Part shown: piece after piece, positions 47,126 through 56,143 of the stretch
Numbering within the stretch: position 1 is the first letter of the stretch
How the letters are laid out: every line of letters starts with the position of its first letter
Assembly (NCBI RefSeq): GCF_024244095.1
Contig: NW_026250689.1
Location: 210,836-274,835, forward strand
Length of the DNA: 64,000 bases
DNA from: Nematocida homosporus
Lineage: Eukaryota; Microsporidia
Direction of reading: 5' to 3'
Notes under the pieces: generated by a model
The model's database searches: none
What the model was told of the DNA's origin: nothing
Seen by the model: the letters and a program-made list of their open reading frames with translations, nothing else
Made by a program: the position numbers and the translations under genes

Positions 47126-50100
47126 TCAAATAATGTGAATACGATGGCCCTCGCCATAGGTCGTATGACTGTTGAGGTTGGTGAGGAGATCGGGAATGTC
47201 TTTGTAGTGTAAATAGAAATAAACTTGGCCATCATGCCATGTAATGGCTTCTAGCCATTTAGGGTTGGCAAAAGGTACTTCAGAGTCATCTTTGGCAAAA
47301 ACAACGCTAGACAAAGGAATGCTTATCAGTTGGTGAACATTCTCCCACATCTTTTCACCCATACAAGTTGGACACTTATTGGTTTTCTGAACATTGGGCA
47401 TGCACGTATGACAAACAGGATGTCCACACTTGAAGAAGCAAAGCATTGTTAAATCTTCAGTCGGAACAAACACTGGACAAAATCGTTTGGCGGGTGGTAC
47501 ATCATCCTCTTGTTCGCCTTTTTGTGGAATAACAAGACCTTGGAAACAAATGGGACAACCGACATCATTTTTGTTGTTCTTGAGATGTGTTATGATCTTT
47601 TGAAGGGAAGCATTGTTGTTGGCGTGTTCGGGTATGAGGTCATTAAGACTGTCAAGCTGGTTGTGAAGAGAAAGTAGCATGGTAGATGAGACGGCAGTGA
47701 ATTCGGAGTTGGGATTGGGGAAGTTTACCACAGAGTTATTGTGGTATGACTGAGACAACAACTCGATATATGAATGGCTTGCATCTGTAGTCTCTAATTG
47801 AATACTATTGAGCAACTCAAGATCACGAATTAAGTAGGCACGCGATGCGATGGTCTTTCGCTCTTGTTCCGGTATCTCAACACTTGCTAGTCGCAACGTA
47901 GCCACGCCCACAAATCGACAAGACACCCAACGGACAATAGTTACTAGACTTTCTTCAGTTATTGATTGGTTGTCGCTAAAATGTAGGGTTAAGCTATTAA
48001 GACTTTGTTTTTGAATTAAAGATTCCTGTGATTGGGTTGAGCTTGATTGTAATAGGCTTTTGGCATGACATTGGGCATAGTCGGTTTTTAAGGCCATTAG
48101 ATTAATGTCATAGAGCGCAAACTCGTCCTTATTTGCTATGCTGGCTTGCTTAGGATTCATTGCAGTGCATGCGAGGTAGGCATCAAATAATACACTTCTA
48201 ATTTGAATTCCATAGCTACAAAGCTCTTCCAACACGTCATTATGCAGGCTAAAGTCAGTCTTGCCCAGCAGTAGAGACAGTTTGTCTAAGCCAAGACTCT
48301 GAACTGTTTTGTTTGCTTGTATAGCCGTTGCTACATGTTTGAATAGGGAGAACTCTTGAATTTGATCTGGGTGCTTGTGATACTTGACTTCATCTAATTC
48401 AAGGAAGTCATTGATCACGAGTGCTTTGACATTTTGGGCTTTAGAGAAGGCGAGAATCTGGGTGATTGCAAGGTTGGTGAAGTGCTGGTTCAGAATATGG
48501 ATCTCGATCGGGCCATCTAAGTCGTAGTGTCCCAATATCCAATAAATAATGCTGATATCAACATTGTCTAAGATCAGAATTTTGACATCAAGGGAGTATT
48601 TGGGCCCTTTAGTGGTCTCGGTTATTAGAGTATCTAAATTAAAGTCACTGGCGGTTTCATTGTTGTTGCAAATGTTTGTGATCTTAAGTTCCTGGGCAGT
48701 AATGCTTCGAAACACCTTTAGCAAGCCGATACAATCTTTTGTTTGGTTGTCTCTTGGGCACTCATCTCCTTTAATTTCAATGGCTCTGTAGCGGATGTTT
48801 TGACAGAAGCACATTGCGTGCTTATCTTGATATCTTTTGAGCCAGAAGGATAAATCAGGATGCTCAAGTTGAATGCAAACTCGCTCTTGAAGCATCCAGT
48901 TATTATCGCAAAGAGTGCCGCCTTGGCAGATAATACTTTTGTTGTGGACGTCAATAGGCATGGCCGATAAAGCACAGATATTGCAAAAGACCTGTAGGGT
49001 TTGATATAAATCATCCCGTTGGCCTTCGTAGTTGAGATCAACTTCCTCAACGAGGAGACCATAGTGGATAAGGGATTCTTGAGTGTAATATTCCCTGTGT
49101 TGGGCTAAGGACCGGCATGGCATGCGTTTGGAGACTTTGGAAACTACCTTAATAGCATCAAGCCATAGCTTAGTAAAGGGACAGTTTTGAATACCTTGGT
49201 AGAATAGCTCTTCTGACTCTGGAGTGATATTAAGACCGGAGAGAGTATGAACTTTGACCTGGGTGGTGTTGTGGTTGTAAAGACATCGAAAAGTATCACA
49301 ATCCATATGTAGAGCTAGCGCGGGATGGCGTGTGGTGGCATTCTCAAGACCAGTTAGTGTTATCTTCGTACTCTCAGGCCCATCAATAATGATGCGGCTG
49401 CATTCGACATTGATCGCTTGAAGGAATCCACAATCAATTTCAACTACTTTAGGCGGGGATGAAATAGCGACGATGTAGTTCGTTTTTAGCGGTAGATGAA
49501 TAAGAAGCGGCGTGTTTTGAACTTCGTTCTCGTCTAAAAAGACTGTGTAAATCGGCCGTAACACAAAGATGCCACTGATTAGCAAATCCTGAAGCTTACT
49601 ATTCTTTGTAGTTGAAAATTGCCGTTGACACGCCGACTCTGGAGCACCATGTCTAATTGTGTTTTGAGCTTCTTCTTGGCAGGCAGTCCTAACTAGCTCG
49701 GTGGGCGGTGCTTTGTTTTTCTGATTGGGATGCAAGCTGATTTCTATGGTGGGACCAACAAACATATTAACAAGCCGAGATAGAATTTGCAAGTTTATAT
49801 GATGACAGATTGGATCGGCCACTGTGTATGAAATAGAAACATACTGAGTAGCAGGCATCTTAATCACGGCAATCTTTCTTAACTCGGTCAATGCCTCCTT
49901 GGCACTATCTATATTTGGATAGTCGGGTAGATCAATTGTGATAGACAGTTCATTGTACTCTATCATATAACTAGGAACATTGTCTTGTACTGGATTATTG
50001 GGTGTACTTAAGGCCAATTCCGCTACGGCATCTATGCCTGGCTCGGCTGGCGGAATGGGAATATACGGTCTAATCAACAATGTTTCTATCTTGTTGTTAA

Positions 50101-50314
50101 AAGTACAACCAATCAATTTCATGGTTTTAAACACATCTTCTATGGTAGGCGAAGCTGGCTGAGCAGTCACAATTGCTAAATCCGCTTCACTTGTTCCAGA
50201 TGCACTATTCAAAAACAGAACCAAGACACACATCCCAAGACTAAACCAGAATCTAATCACTTTAAAATCGGAAATTTTGGACATCTTAACGGTAATCATT
50301 TTCTGATTGAACAT
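47126..50314 (-). CDS. Large secreted leucine-rich-type protein with C-terminal RING finger
   Basis: A 1062-residue protein. Residues about 20-42 form a signal peptide or signal anchor (FWFSLGMCVLVLFLNSASG). The long middle consists of repeated beta-alpha units with patterns such as VKILILDNVDISIIYWIL, IEIHILN and LNSLTLHFSD, which look like irregular leucine-rich repeats. The C-terminus at about 919-985 has a C3HC4-like RING: CPICFQG, then FFKCGHPVCHTCM and CPTCMGEK. RING E3 activity is inferred. A secreted protein with a RING suggests export into the host cell or a membrane E3. It is paralogous to the next gene, which lacks the RING. Upstream lies a CArG half-site (50349-50364). Confidence 0.85.
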   Translation of the reverse strand: MFNQKMITVKMSKISDFKVIRFWFSLGMCVLVLFLNSASGTSEADLAIVTAQPASPTIEDVFKTMKLIGCTFNNKIETLLIRPYIPIPPAEPGIDAVAELALSTPNNPVQDNVPSYMIEYNELSITIDLPDYPNIDSAKEALTELRKIAVIKMPATQYVSISYTVADPICHHINLQILSRLVNMFVGPTIEISLHPNQKNKAPPTELVRTACQEEAQNTIRHGAPESACQRQFSTTKNSKLQDLLISGIFVLRPIYTVFLDENEVQNTPLLIHLPLKTNYIVAISSPPKVVEIDCGFLQAINVECSRIIIDGPESTKITLTGLENATTRHPALALHMDCDTFRCLYNHNTTQVKVHTLSGLNITPESEELFYQGIQNCPFTKLWLDAIKVVSKVSKRMPCRSLAQHREYYTQESLIHYGLLVEEVDLNYEGQRDDLYQTLQVFCNICALSAMPIDVHNKSIICQGGTLCDNNWMLQERVCIQLEHPDLSFWLKRYQDKHAMCFCQNIRYRAIEIKGDECPRDNQTKDCIGLLKVFRSITAQELKITNICNNNETASDFNLDTLITETTKGPKYSLDVKILILDNVDISIIYWILGHYDLDGPIEIHILNQHFTNLAITQILAFSKAQNVKALVINDFLELDEVKYHKHPDQIQEFSLFKHVATAIQANKTVQSLGLDKLSLLLGKTDFSLHNDVLEELCSYGIQIRSVLFDAYLACTAMNPKQASIANKDEFALYDINLMALKTDYAQCHAKSLLQSSSTQSQESLIQKQSLNSLTLHFSDNQSITEESLVTIVRWVSCRFVGVATLRLASVEIPEQERKTIASRAYLIRDLELLNSIQLETTDASHSYIELLSQSYHNNSVVNFPNPNSEFTAVSSTMLLSLHNQLDSLNDLIPEHANNNASLQKIITHLKNNKNDVGCPICFQGLVIPQKGEQEDDVPPAKRFCPVFVPTEDLTMLCFFKCGHPVCHTCMPNVQKTNKCPTCMGEKMWENVHQLISIPLSSVVFAKDDSEVPFANPKWLEAITWHDGQVYFYLHYKDIPDLLTNLNSHTTYGEGHRIHII

Positions 50315-50348
50315 GGCCCAAAAATTAAAATTGCCAAGATCACATCTA

Positions 50349-50364
50349 TGATCTTAAAAGGAAA
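50349..50364 (-). promoter_or_regulatory. CArG half-site of the 50314 gene
   Basis: On the minus strand TTTCCTTTTAAGATCA: the left arm TTTCC and AT core are present, the right GG arm is imperfect. It lies 35 bp from the ATG, the standard spacing. Confidence 0.4.
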
Positions 50365-50591
50365 TATAGTCGGTTTAGATATCAGTTGTTTTTTAGTAAG
50401 AATGAGTTGGTATTAGGTTAGGTTGTGTTGGGTTGGGTTGGACGGGGTTCAATTTATTGATGATGTTGAGGTAGTATTGGGTTCAACTTGTTGAATATGA
50501 GATTAGTATGGGTTAGTATTTGATGTTTTTCATATATCCTAACATAACTGTTTATTGGTTGGTTTGGTTTGGTAGAAGAGAATTTGGGTGG

Positions 50592-52886
50592 TTATGGGCC
50601 GCTGGTCCTTCCATAACTATCAGTACTTCTTGTTGATTCAGATTCAGAAGGGGTAAGGTAGATGGTTGAGGGGATCAAGTTGGTGTTGTGAATTAGGTAG
50701 AGGCCCTGGTCTGCCTGTTGGAATGGTGTTGTGTGCAAGAAGGTGGTGAGAGTAGTAATTGTGGCTTCATTGACGATAGGCTGGGCAAAGTAAAGGGTGA
50801 GTGTATTAGCAGTTTGATAATGTGTTTGGAGGTATTTGAACATTTGGTTGGCATTTGAGGCGGTTATTAGTTCGACCTCAGCTGCGAAATAAATATGACA
50901 ATTAACACCGCTTAGATTTTGAGGTAGGAGTTGGGCCGAATTAGTATTAATTTGCATGATTTGGTCAAACGTGGTATTGTATAAGAAGAGGTCGGTTTGT
51001 TTTGGCAGATTGCATATCTGTGAGTGATAGTTTGGGTTGTAGTAGAAGTCATGAGAAAAACAGATTGGTATTGTTAGTTTATCGTGTGTGATTAGAGTTA
51101 GAGCTGAGATGATGTCAATATCAACCAGTAGAAAAAGCCGGGCGAGAATAGTGTGGGGGAAATCAAATTTGGCCGTGGCGTCAAAGGACTGAATGTCGGC
51201 TGCTGAAACCTGGAGTGTAATTAGTTGGCAATTTGGAGCATCAAGAAGTGCAAGACAGGACTCAAGTGATGGAATCCTGGTGTTGATGATTCTGATTATT
51301 AGTCCAAGAGTGTTGATTTCTAGTGAGTTTAGTAGGCCTGTGAGATAAGAGAAAGCAAATCCGTCTAAAGTCAGGGTTTGTATGCGGGTGCTGTAGGGAG
51401 CTATTATTGGAATGCTGGTTGTTGTGGCGGTTGAATGGTATGCTTTGGGTGTGTTGATGGCTTTGATTGCTCTGCTGGTTGTTTGGACGAGATCAGAGAT
51501 TAAGTAAGTTAGTAGCCGGCAATCAATACGGTTTCGGTCAAACTCTTGCTCAGTTTGATCTTTGACTTGAATGGTCGCCTCAGCATATATAGGCTGTGGA
51601 GGCATGTTTATGCTCATGAACAGTTCCTCGCGAGCGCTCAAGTTAGAGGTTATGTCTTCGATGTTGATGGTTATGGGTGGCAGTAAAGTGCTGTTTACGT
51701 TTATGTCGGGTAGTTTGGAGAACTGAAGAGACTCATCAACTTGGTTTTTGTTTCTCCACCATTGAGGTGAAGTACTGCTAGAGGCTGCAACATGCTGAGC
51801 TGGGTTGGTATTGGGAAGATCATCGTTGGCCGTCGGGGTAGTGAGGACAATGCCGATTTGGCCCAAAAACTTACGGAATAGATCATGCTCCTTTGGGTCT
51901 AAATCAAAGTTACTGTCAATGCAAATGTTTAAATGGCTTAAATATAGCTTGTAGTCATGCATTGTGGCTGGTATACTGCAGTAACTTTTGACTATGCTCT
52001 TGGTTAGTCCAAAGATCTCTAGATTTCCTAACTCAACAGAATGTTGAAGAGACAGCAGGTTTTGTTGGCCCTGAAGACTAATTTGAAGTGTTAAGTTGCG
52101 TAGGTGTACTAGGTCGGTGTTGCATTTGGGCTCTAATTGGCTATTGGTCTGGCACAAGTTGAGGTGTATTTCAATCCGAGAGGTAAGGCTATCTTGAGGT
52201 GCTTGAGTTAGAATGATTTTTCTAGAGCTATCTTGAATTATGGTTATGAAAAGTGGATGGGTAGATGGCACTCGAAGGCGGTGAATCCAGTCAAGAGAGA
52301 ATGTATTGCATTGTAGGCAACCAATTCCCTTGACTATTGCGACACCGTGTAATATTGGTGCTATATCCATTGCAAAAGAGGCATTGCATCGGGCTAGCAG
52401 TAGAATTACCTCTGGATAGATTGTGTTAGTGTTGAAGTTGGCCGCGATTGGCTTTGAAGGGTTGGATTGAGTTGGAGTACTTGTCTGCTCATTAGCAAAA
52501 GATGTGGGGTAGTTAAATCCAACAAACTCAAGGCTTTTATAAGGAATGGCTCGAATTATTTGAGCTAAGAGTTGGGTTAGCTTTATCTTCTGCTCGACAG
52601 TAATTGGAGCAGTAATAGCATTGTGTATTCTTAGAGTATCACACTGGTGCCTCTTTAAGGCAGAGACCAAAGCCGCTTCGTCATTGACAATTGCAATATG
52701 AAATAGTTCCAAAGTCAGGTTAATATAGTTTGAAGATATGTTGTATAGATGTCCATTGGGCAAAACGCCTAAACTTGCTGAATCAAGTCGAGCAGTAGAT
52801 ATGGATTGGGGGAATTGTGTAGTACATCTATATCCAAGGATCACAGCTAAGATCAGTCCAAAAAGCCTGAATGTCTTATTTTCCAT
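50592..52886 (-). CDS. Secreted leucine-rich-type protein without RING (paralog of the 47126-50314 gene)
   Basis: The likely start is the ATG at 52886 (MENKTFRLFG; an in-frame ATG three codons earlier is possible), giving 764 residues. A signal peptide (LFGLILAVILGYRC) is followed by repeated beta-alpha units (IQTLTLDGFAFSYLTGLL, NTLGLIIRIIN, NTLTLYFAQPIVNEATI) that parallel those of the RING-containing neighbour. Many N-x-S/T sites occur. The C-terminus is Ser/Glu/Thr-rich and lacks the RING. It shares its 5' region with the divergent tail-anchored gene at 53100 and has its own CArG box at 52931. An exported recognition or effector protein is the natural guess. Confidence 0.8.
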   Translation of the reverse strand: MENKTFRLFGLILAVILGYRCTTQFPQSISTARLDSASLGVLPNGHLYNISSNYINLTLELFHIAIVNDEAALVSALKRHQCDTLRIHNAITAPITVEQKIKLTQLLAQIIRAIPYKSLEFVGFNYPTSFANEQTSTPTQSNPSKPIAANFNTNTIYPEVILLLARCNASFAMDIAPILHGVAIVKGIGCLQCNTFSLDWIHRLRVPSTHPLFITIIQDSSRKIILTQAPQDSLTSRIEIHLNLCQTNSQLEPKCNTDLVHLRNLTLQISLQGQQNLLSLQHSVELGNLEIFGLTKSIVKSYCSIPATMHDYKLYLSHLNICIDSNFDLDPKEHDLFRKFLGQIGIVLTTPTANDDLPNTNPAQHVAASSSTSPQWWRNKNQVDESLQFSKLPDINVNSTLLPPITINIEDITSNLSAREELFMSINMPPQPIYAEATIQVKDQTEQEFDRNRIDCRLLTYLISDLVQTTSRAIKAINTPKAYHSTATTTSIPIIAPYSTRIQTLTLDGFAFSYLTGLLNSLEINTLGLIIRIINTRIPSLESCLALLDAPNCQLITLQVSAADIQSFDATAKFDFPHTILARLFLLVDIDIISALTLITHDKLTIPICFSHDFYYNPNYHSQICNLPKQTDLFLYNTTFDQIMQINTNSAQLLPQNLSGVNCHIYFAAEVELITASNANQMFKYLQTHYQTANTLTLYFAQPIVNEATITTLTTFLHTTPFQQADQGLYLIHNTNLIPSTIYLTPSESESTRSTDSYGRTSGP

Positions 52887-52930
52887 CAAATGCAAAAACC
52901 CATCTAATTTAGCTGATTTATGGCGCTTTA

Positions 52931-52946
52931 TTTCCTTTTTAGGGCA
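52931..52946 (-). promoter_or_regulatory. CArG-like element of the 52886 gene
   Basis: TTTCCTTTTTAGGGCA contains CC-TTTTTA-GG, an exact CArG box, 44 bp from the minus-strand ATG at 52886. Confidence 0.6.
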
Positions 52947-53018
52947 TATTGAAAAGTTAAGTTGTCTCGCATTTCATCATAAAATGGCCAATATCATACT
53001 TACTTGTTCCATACAAAA

Positions 53019-53058
53019 TTTCCTTATTAGGAAATTTCTCCATTACCGAATTAGGAAA
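53019..53058. promoter_or_regulatory. Double CArG/P-box in the divergent promoter of the 52886 and 53100 genes
   Basis: Two dyads: TTTCCTTATTAGGAAA (53019-53034) and TTACCGAATTAGGAAA (53043-53058), 24 bp apart centre to centre. The second ends 41 bp before the ATG at 53100; a TATAAACA box (53070-53077) lies between. Confidence 0.75.
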
Positions 53059-53099
53059 GATGCAGACGATATAAACAAAAAATTTGGCATCAAATCCAA

Positions 53100-53468
53100 A
53101 TGAATTCAGACAATCATCCCAACTTTAACCCAAAACAAAAGAAGCAATCAAATACTAGCCCTGCCCTTAGTACAGCTCCAGTAGGGGCAGACTTGCAAAA
53201 GGACGCTGATCCTAATGCAAGCGCTTACTTGTCTCCCTCTTATAACCACCGGGCTAGCTGCCATGGTGGGTGTTTTTATAGCCAAACTGAAGCAATAACA
53301 ACTGAAGAATTAGACGAAAAGGGAAACAAGGTCATCCGCACGGTGTATAAGCCCGTCATGACCACGGGAGATAAGATTGGGTTGGCGATTGGTATTGTCA
53401 CTATAATAATTGTTGTGATTGTGTTGATAGCTTGCAGTATCAAAGGTAAAATGCCAACACGTTATTAA
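53100..53468 (+). CDS. Tail-anchored membrane protein, family B (member 1)
   Basis: A 122-residue protein: a polar N-terminal region with no signal peptide, the motif DPNASAYLSPSYNH at about 37-50, a Cys/His patch (SCHGGCF), a beta-type stretch (EELDEKGNKVIRTVYKPVM), and one membrane segment near the C-terminus (about 93-113) with a short basic end. This is tail-anchored or reversed-signal topology. Nearly the same first 50 residues occur in the 54358 gene. It starts a tandem array of four related genes, each with its own CArG dyad. The DNA around the start (TTGGCATCAAATCC before the ATG) is shared with the 54358 gene. Function unknown. Confidence 0.8.
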   Translation: MNSDNHPNFNPKQKKQSNTSPALSTAPVGADLQKDADPNASAYLSPSYNHRASCHGGCFYSQTEAITTEELDEKGNKVIRTVYKPVMTTGDKIGLAIGIVTIIIVVIVLIACSIKGKMPTRY

Positions 53469-53703
53469 TGCAATCCCGGCCCACACAATGATATTCAATA
53501 GAAACTAGTTGCGACTAGGAGTCTTTGTGATATGTTTTGATCAAAAGGACGTGTAGGCTTTTCACTAATAAGATAAATGCAGCTCACTATAGTTAAAATA
53601 TGAATACTAACTCAATACTACTTGGCCCCCATAATCAATAAATTGAGCCTAAATCAACCTAATACTGATGCAATCAAGTACAATCGGCTGAGAAGAACAT
53701 AAA

Positions 53704-53719
53704 CTTCCTAATTAGGAAA
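53704..53719 (+). promoter_or_regulatory. CArG/P-box of family B member 2
   Basis: CTTCCTAATTAGGAAA, one mismatch from the perfect palindrome, 42 bp before the ATG at 53762. Confidence 0.75.
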
Positions 53720-53761
53720 TATCTAGGTCATTTAAACAAAAAAACTTGACATCATATCCAA

Positions 53762-54118
53762 ATGAATTCAGGGAAACTCTTTAATTCAAAACTAATGCCC
53801 TCCACAGAATCCAACTCTGACTATATCACAGTTTCAGTTGGAGCGCACTCACCAGCCAGTATTAACCCTTATTCAACGGTTTACATATCTCCTTCTCTCA
53901 ACCACTATGGCACATGGTCGGCCGGCGGAAATTATACTCAGCTGGACTCCGTAGAGCCTGGCACAGTCGATGAAACTACTGGGCTATACACTCGTCCGAG
54001 AGGCGTTATGACCACCCCACAGAAGGTAATTATAGGATGTTGTGTTGTCTTCGGTTTGGTTGCTTTGCTAGTGGTTGGTGGCCTAGGAATCAGCCACGCC
54101 ATATCAAATGCGAGTTAA
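53762..54118 (+). CDS. Tail-anchored membrane protein, family B (member 2)
   Basis: A 118-residue protein with the same layout as member 1: polar N-terminus, the motif STVYISPSLNHYG at about 39-51, a beta-type stretch (DETTGLYTRPRGVMTT) and a C-terminal membrane segment at about 92-112 with a very short tail. It starts with the same MNS and the leader ACATCATATCCAA resembles those of members 1 and 3, but the N-terminal half has diverged. The Cys/His patch of members 1 and 3 is absent (a Gly-rich WSAGGNY segment instead). Function unknown. Confidence 0.78.
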   Translation: MNSGKLFNSKLMPSTESNSDYITVSVGAHSPASINPYSTVYISPSLNHYGTWSAGGNYTQLDSVEPGTVDETTGLYTRPRGVMTTPQKVIIGCCVVFGLVALLVVGGLGISHAISNAS

Positions 54119-54301
54119 TAATGAGAAAGGTAGTCGTCGTTTAACTAATAAGGGTTAGCATTAGGTTAGTATAATGCACGAATAATATTATTTAAATGGT
54201 TGCTATATGTTGATCTTTGAACAAATAACAAAGTTCTATCTTTTGCCATTGCAGTTGTTAATTTATGTATATTGATTAAAGTTTGCACATGTTTTTCTAC
54301 A

Positions 54302-54317
54302 TTTCCTAATTAGGAAA
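54302..54317 (+). promoter_or_regulatory. CArG/P-box of family B member 3
   Basis: Perfect TTTCCTAATTAGGAAA, 40 bp before the ATG at 54358, followed by the GACGATATAAACAAAAA block shared with member 1. Confidence 0.75.
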
Positions 54318-54357
54318 GATGTAGACGATATAAACAAAAATTTGGCATCAAATCCGA

Positions 54358-54777
54358 ATGAATTCAGACAATCTCCCTAACTCTAATCCAAAACAAGAGA
54401 AACAATCAAATATCAGCCCATTCCTCAGTACAGCTCCAGTAGGGGCACAGTTGCAAAAGGACGCTGATCCTAATGCAAGTGCTTACTTGTCTCCCTCTTA
54501 TATCCACTGCAATCGCTGGGGCCATAGAAGACACTGTGGGGCATCTTGTGGAGGACATTTCAATTCGGTTCATCCATATTATGGCACCACAGAGACAGTA
54601 ACAACTAAAGAAGTAGATGAAACTGGAAATACAATCATTCGCACGATTTCCAAACCAGTCGTAAGCAAGACAGAAAAGATAGTGACAGGAATTTTTGTGG
54701 CTATCTTCACTATAGTTTTTATTTCAGTTTTTGTATTTATTGGTGCTAAAGTAGTTTCATCATTGATCAAGAATTAG
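54358..54777 (+). CDS. Tail-anchored membrane protein, family B (member 3)
   Basis: A 139-residue protein. Its first 50 residues are nearly those of member 1, including DPNASAYLSPSY, then it has a longer His/Cys-rich patch (HCNRWGHRRHCGASCGGHF), a beta-type stretch (KEVDETGNTIIRTISKPVV), and a C-terminal membrane segment at about 107-132. The Cys/His patch might bind metal or form disulphides; that is inference. The strong conservation of the N-terminal half and leader with member 1 indicates recent duplication or conversion. Function unknown. Confidence 0.8.
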   Translation: MNSDNLPNSNPKQEKQSNISPFLSTAPVGAQLQKDADPNASAYLSPSYIHCNRWGHRRHCGASCGGHFNSVHPYYGTTETVTTKEVDETGNTIIRTISKPVVSKTEKIVTGIFVAIFTIVFISVFVFIGAKVVSSLIKN

Positions 54778-55233
54778 TCAGCAACTAAAGATTAGCAATT
54801 ACTAGTGAAAGGACTTGGTGTAATTCACCTATAACATGCCTTGCATAGTGTTGTCTGTGATTTTTCAATAAACAGTAAAGCTTCTTGATCTACATTAGAT
54901 GTTGTGAAATTTTGAATAGTTCAATACAACCTAATACTAACCCAGTGTAGTATCGTTACCCAGCCACTACTCTTTCCTCACATCAAATCGTTTATTTCTT
55001 GACTGATCGCATTAGTATTAGGTTAATAGTGGGTTGGTAGAGTATGACGTCATATCATCGTCTACATTCAATAAATGGCCGACTATGTCCTATCAAGACA
55101 TGTCACTGCTGGAATTTGTATTAGTTAAGATGGACTTCGTACTGGGTTAGTCAATACTAACTTAATAATTCCAGGGCATTTTGATGCACATAGTTCTATC
55201 GAATAAATCACCCTTTACAAGCTTGGAGTAAAA
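54778..55233. other. Intergenic spacer with no recognisable gene
   Basis: AT-rich unique sequence with short AACCTAATACTAACCC and TTAGTATTAGGTTAATAG words. No gene or RNA seen. Confidence 0.45.
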
Positions 55234-55249
55234 TTTCCTTATTTGGTAA
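55234..55249 (+). promoter_or_regulatory. CArG/P-box of family B member 4
   Basis: TTTCCTTATTTGGTAA contains CC-TTATTT-GG, an exact CArG box, 52 bp before the ATG at 55302. Confidence 0.7.
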
Positions 55250-55301
55250 TTTGCCCGGCATAACGAGTTTTTCAAAAATCAGTGATCCTCCCGCTTTTAT
55301 C

Positions 55302-55715
55302 ATGACCAACTCAAACAGCAACTCTCCTCACTCCAACGATGACCAAACAAGTCCAAAAGATATACCCCCAACACAACAGAATCAAAATCCAACTGAATGT
55401 CCCAATCCCGTCTATCTAACTACTAGCACCATGCAATCCTCTAGCATAACTACGCTAACTGCACCAATCGACCCATTTTCTTTAATTGCACAAGCTAGCC
55501 ACCGGGACTCGTGCCGGGACTGTTCACATTCTAGGGATAGCACTACCTACCAGTATACAGTGCTACAAACCCAACAACCAGACGGATCAATTTGTTACAC
55601 CGTTACAACAGAACGAATTTACTCGACCGGCGAGAAAATTGTGGCAGCAGTAACCACTGTAGTGTTCATACTTATCGTATTTGGCTTTATAACCGTCTCA
55701 ATCTTAAACAGATAG
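55302..55715 (+). CDS. Tail-anchored membrane protein, family B (member 4, diverged)
   Basis: Start at the ATG at 55302 (MTNSNSNS), not at the TTG inside the promoter region. The 137-residue protein has an Asn/Ser/Pro-rich N-terminus, a CPNPVYLTTST segment in the place of the YLSPSY motif, a Cys/His patch (HRDSCRDCSHSR), a beta-type stretch (YTVLQTQQPDGSICYTVTTERIYSTGEKIV) and a C-terminal membrane segment at about 113-134. The phrase STGEKIV parallels SKTEKIV of member 3, supporting common descent. Function unknown. Confidence 0.75.
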   Translation: MTNSNSNSPHSNDDQTSPKDIPPTQQNQNPTECPNPVYLTTSTMQSSSITTLTAPIDPFSLIAQASHRDSCRDCSHSRDSTTYQYTVLQTQQPDGSICYTVTTERIYSTGEKIVAAVTTVVFILIVFGFITVSILNR

Positions 55716-56143
55716 AGGCATGGCCATAGTACAATAAACTATGACGTGTTAAGATTTGTTTTGAATCAGATTTGCAAATGACATATCCGTGTATGGAACC
55801 TGCCGTAATTATCCTAGCAACACCCGACAAAGCAACCGGCACTTATTGAGTTACCCTCTCGCCATGCATTCAAGCACAATCTAACCAGAGATATAAATAA
55901 TGTGTTTAATCAACCCACACTCACCCATTACCCACTTAACTAAGCGCCATTACCAACCCAACCCAACACCAACTCAATCAAGTACTAACCAAACACCAAC
56001 TCAACTCAACCCAATAAAACACCAACTCAACTCAATACTACTAACGTGATTTATTGAAATAATATAAGTACTTGCCACTCGGACTGGCTATCTAACTGAG
56101 GGAATACCGACTAATCCTAAACCCAATTCAACCCATACCAATG
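55716..56143. other. Spacer, AC-rich low complexity at the end
   Basis: Unique AT-rich DNA to about 55930, then CAACCCAACACCAACTC words on the + strand to about 56150. No gene. Confidence 0.5.
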
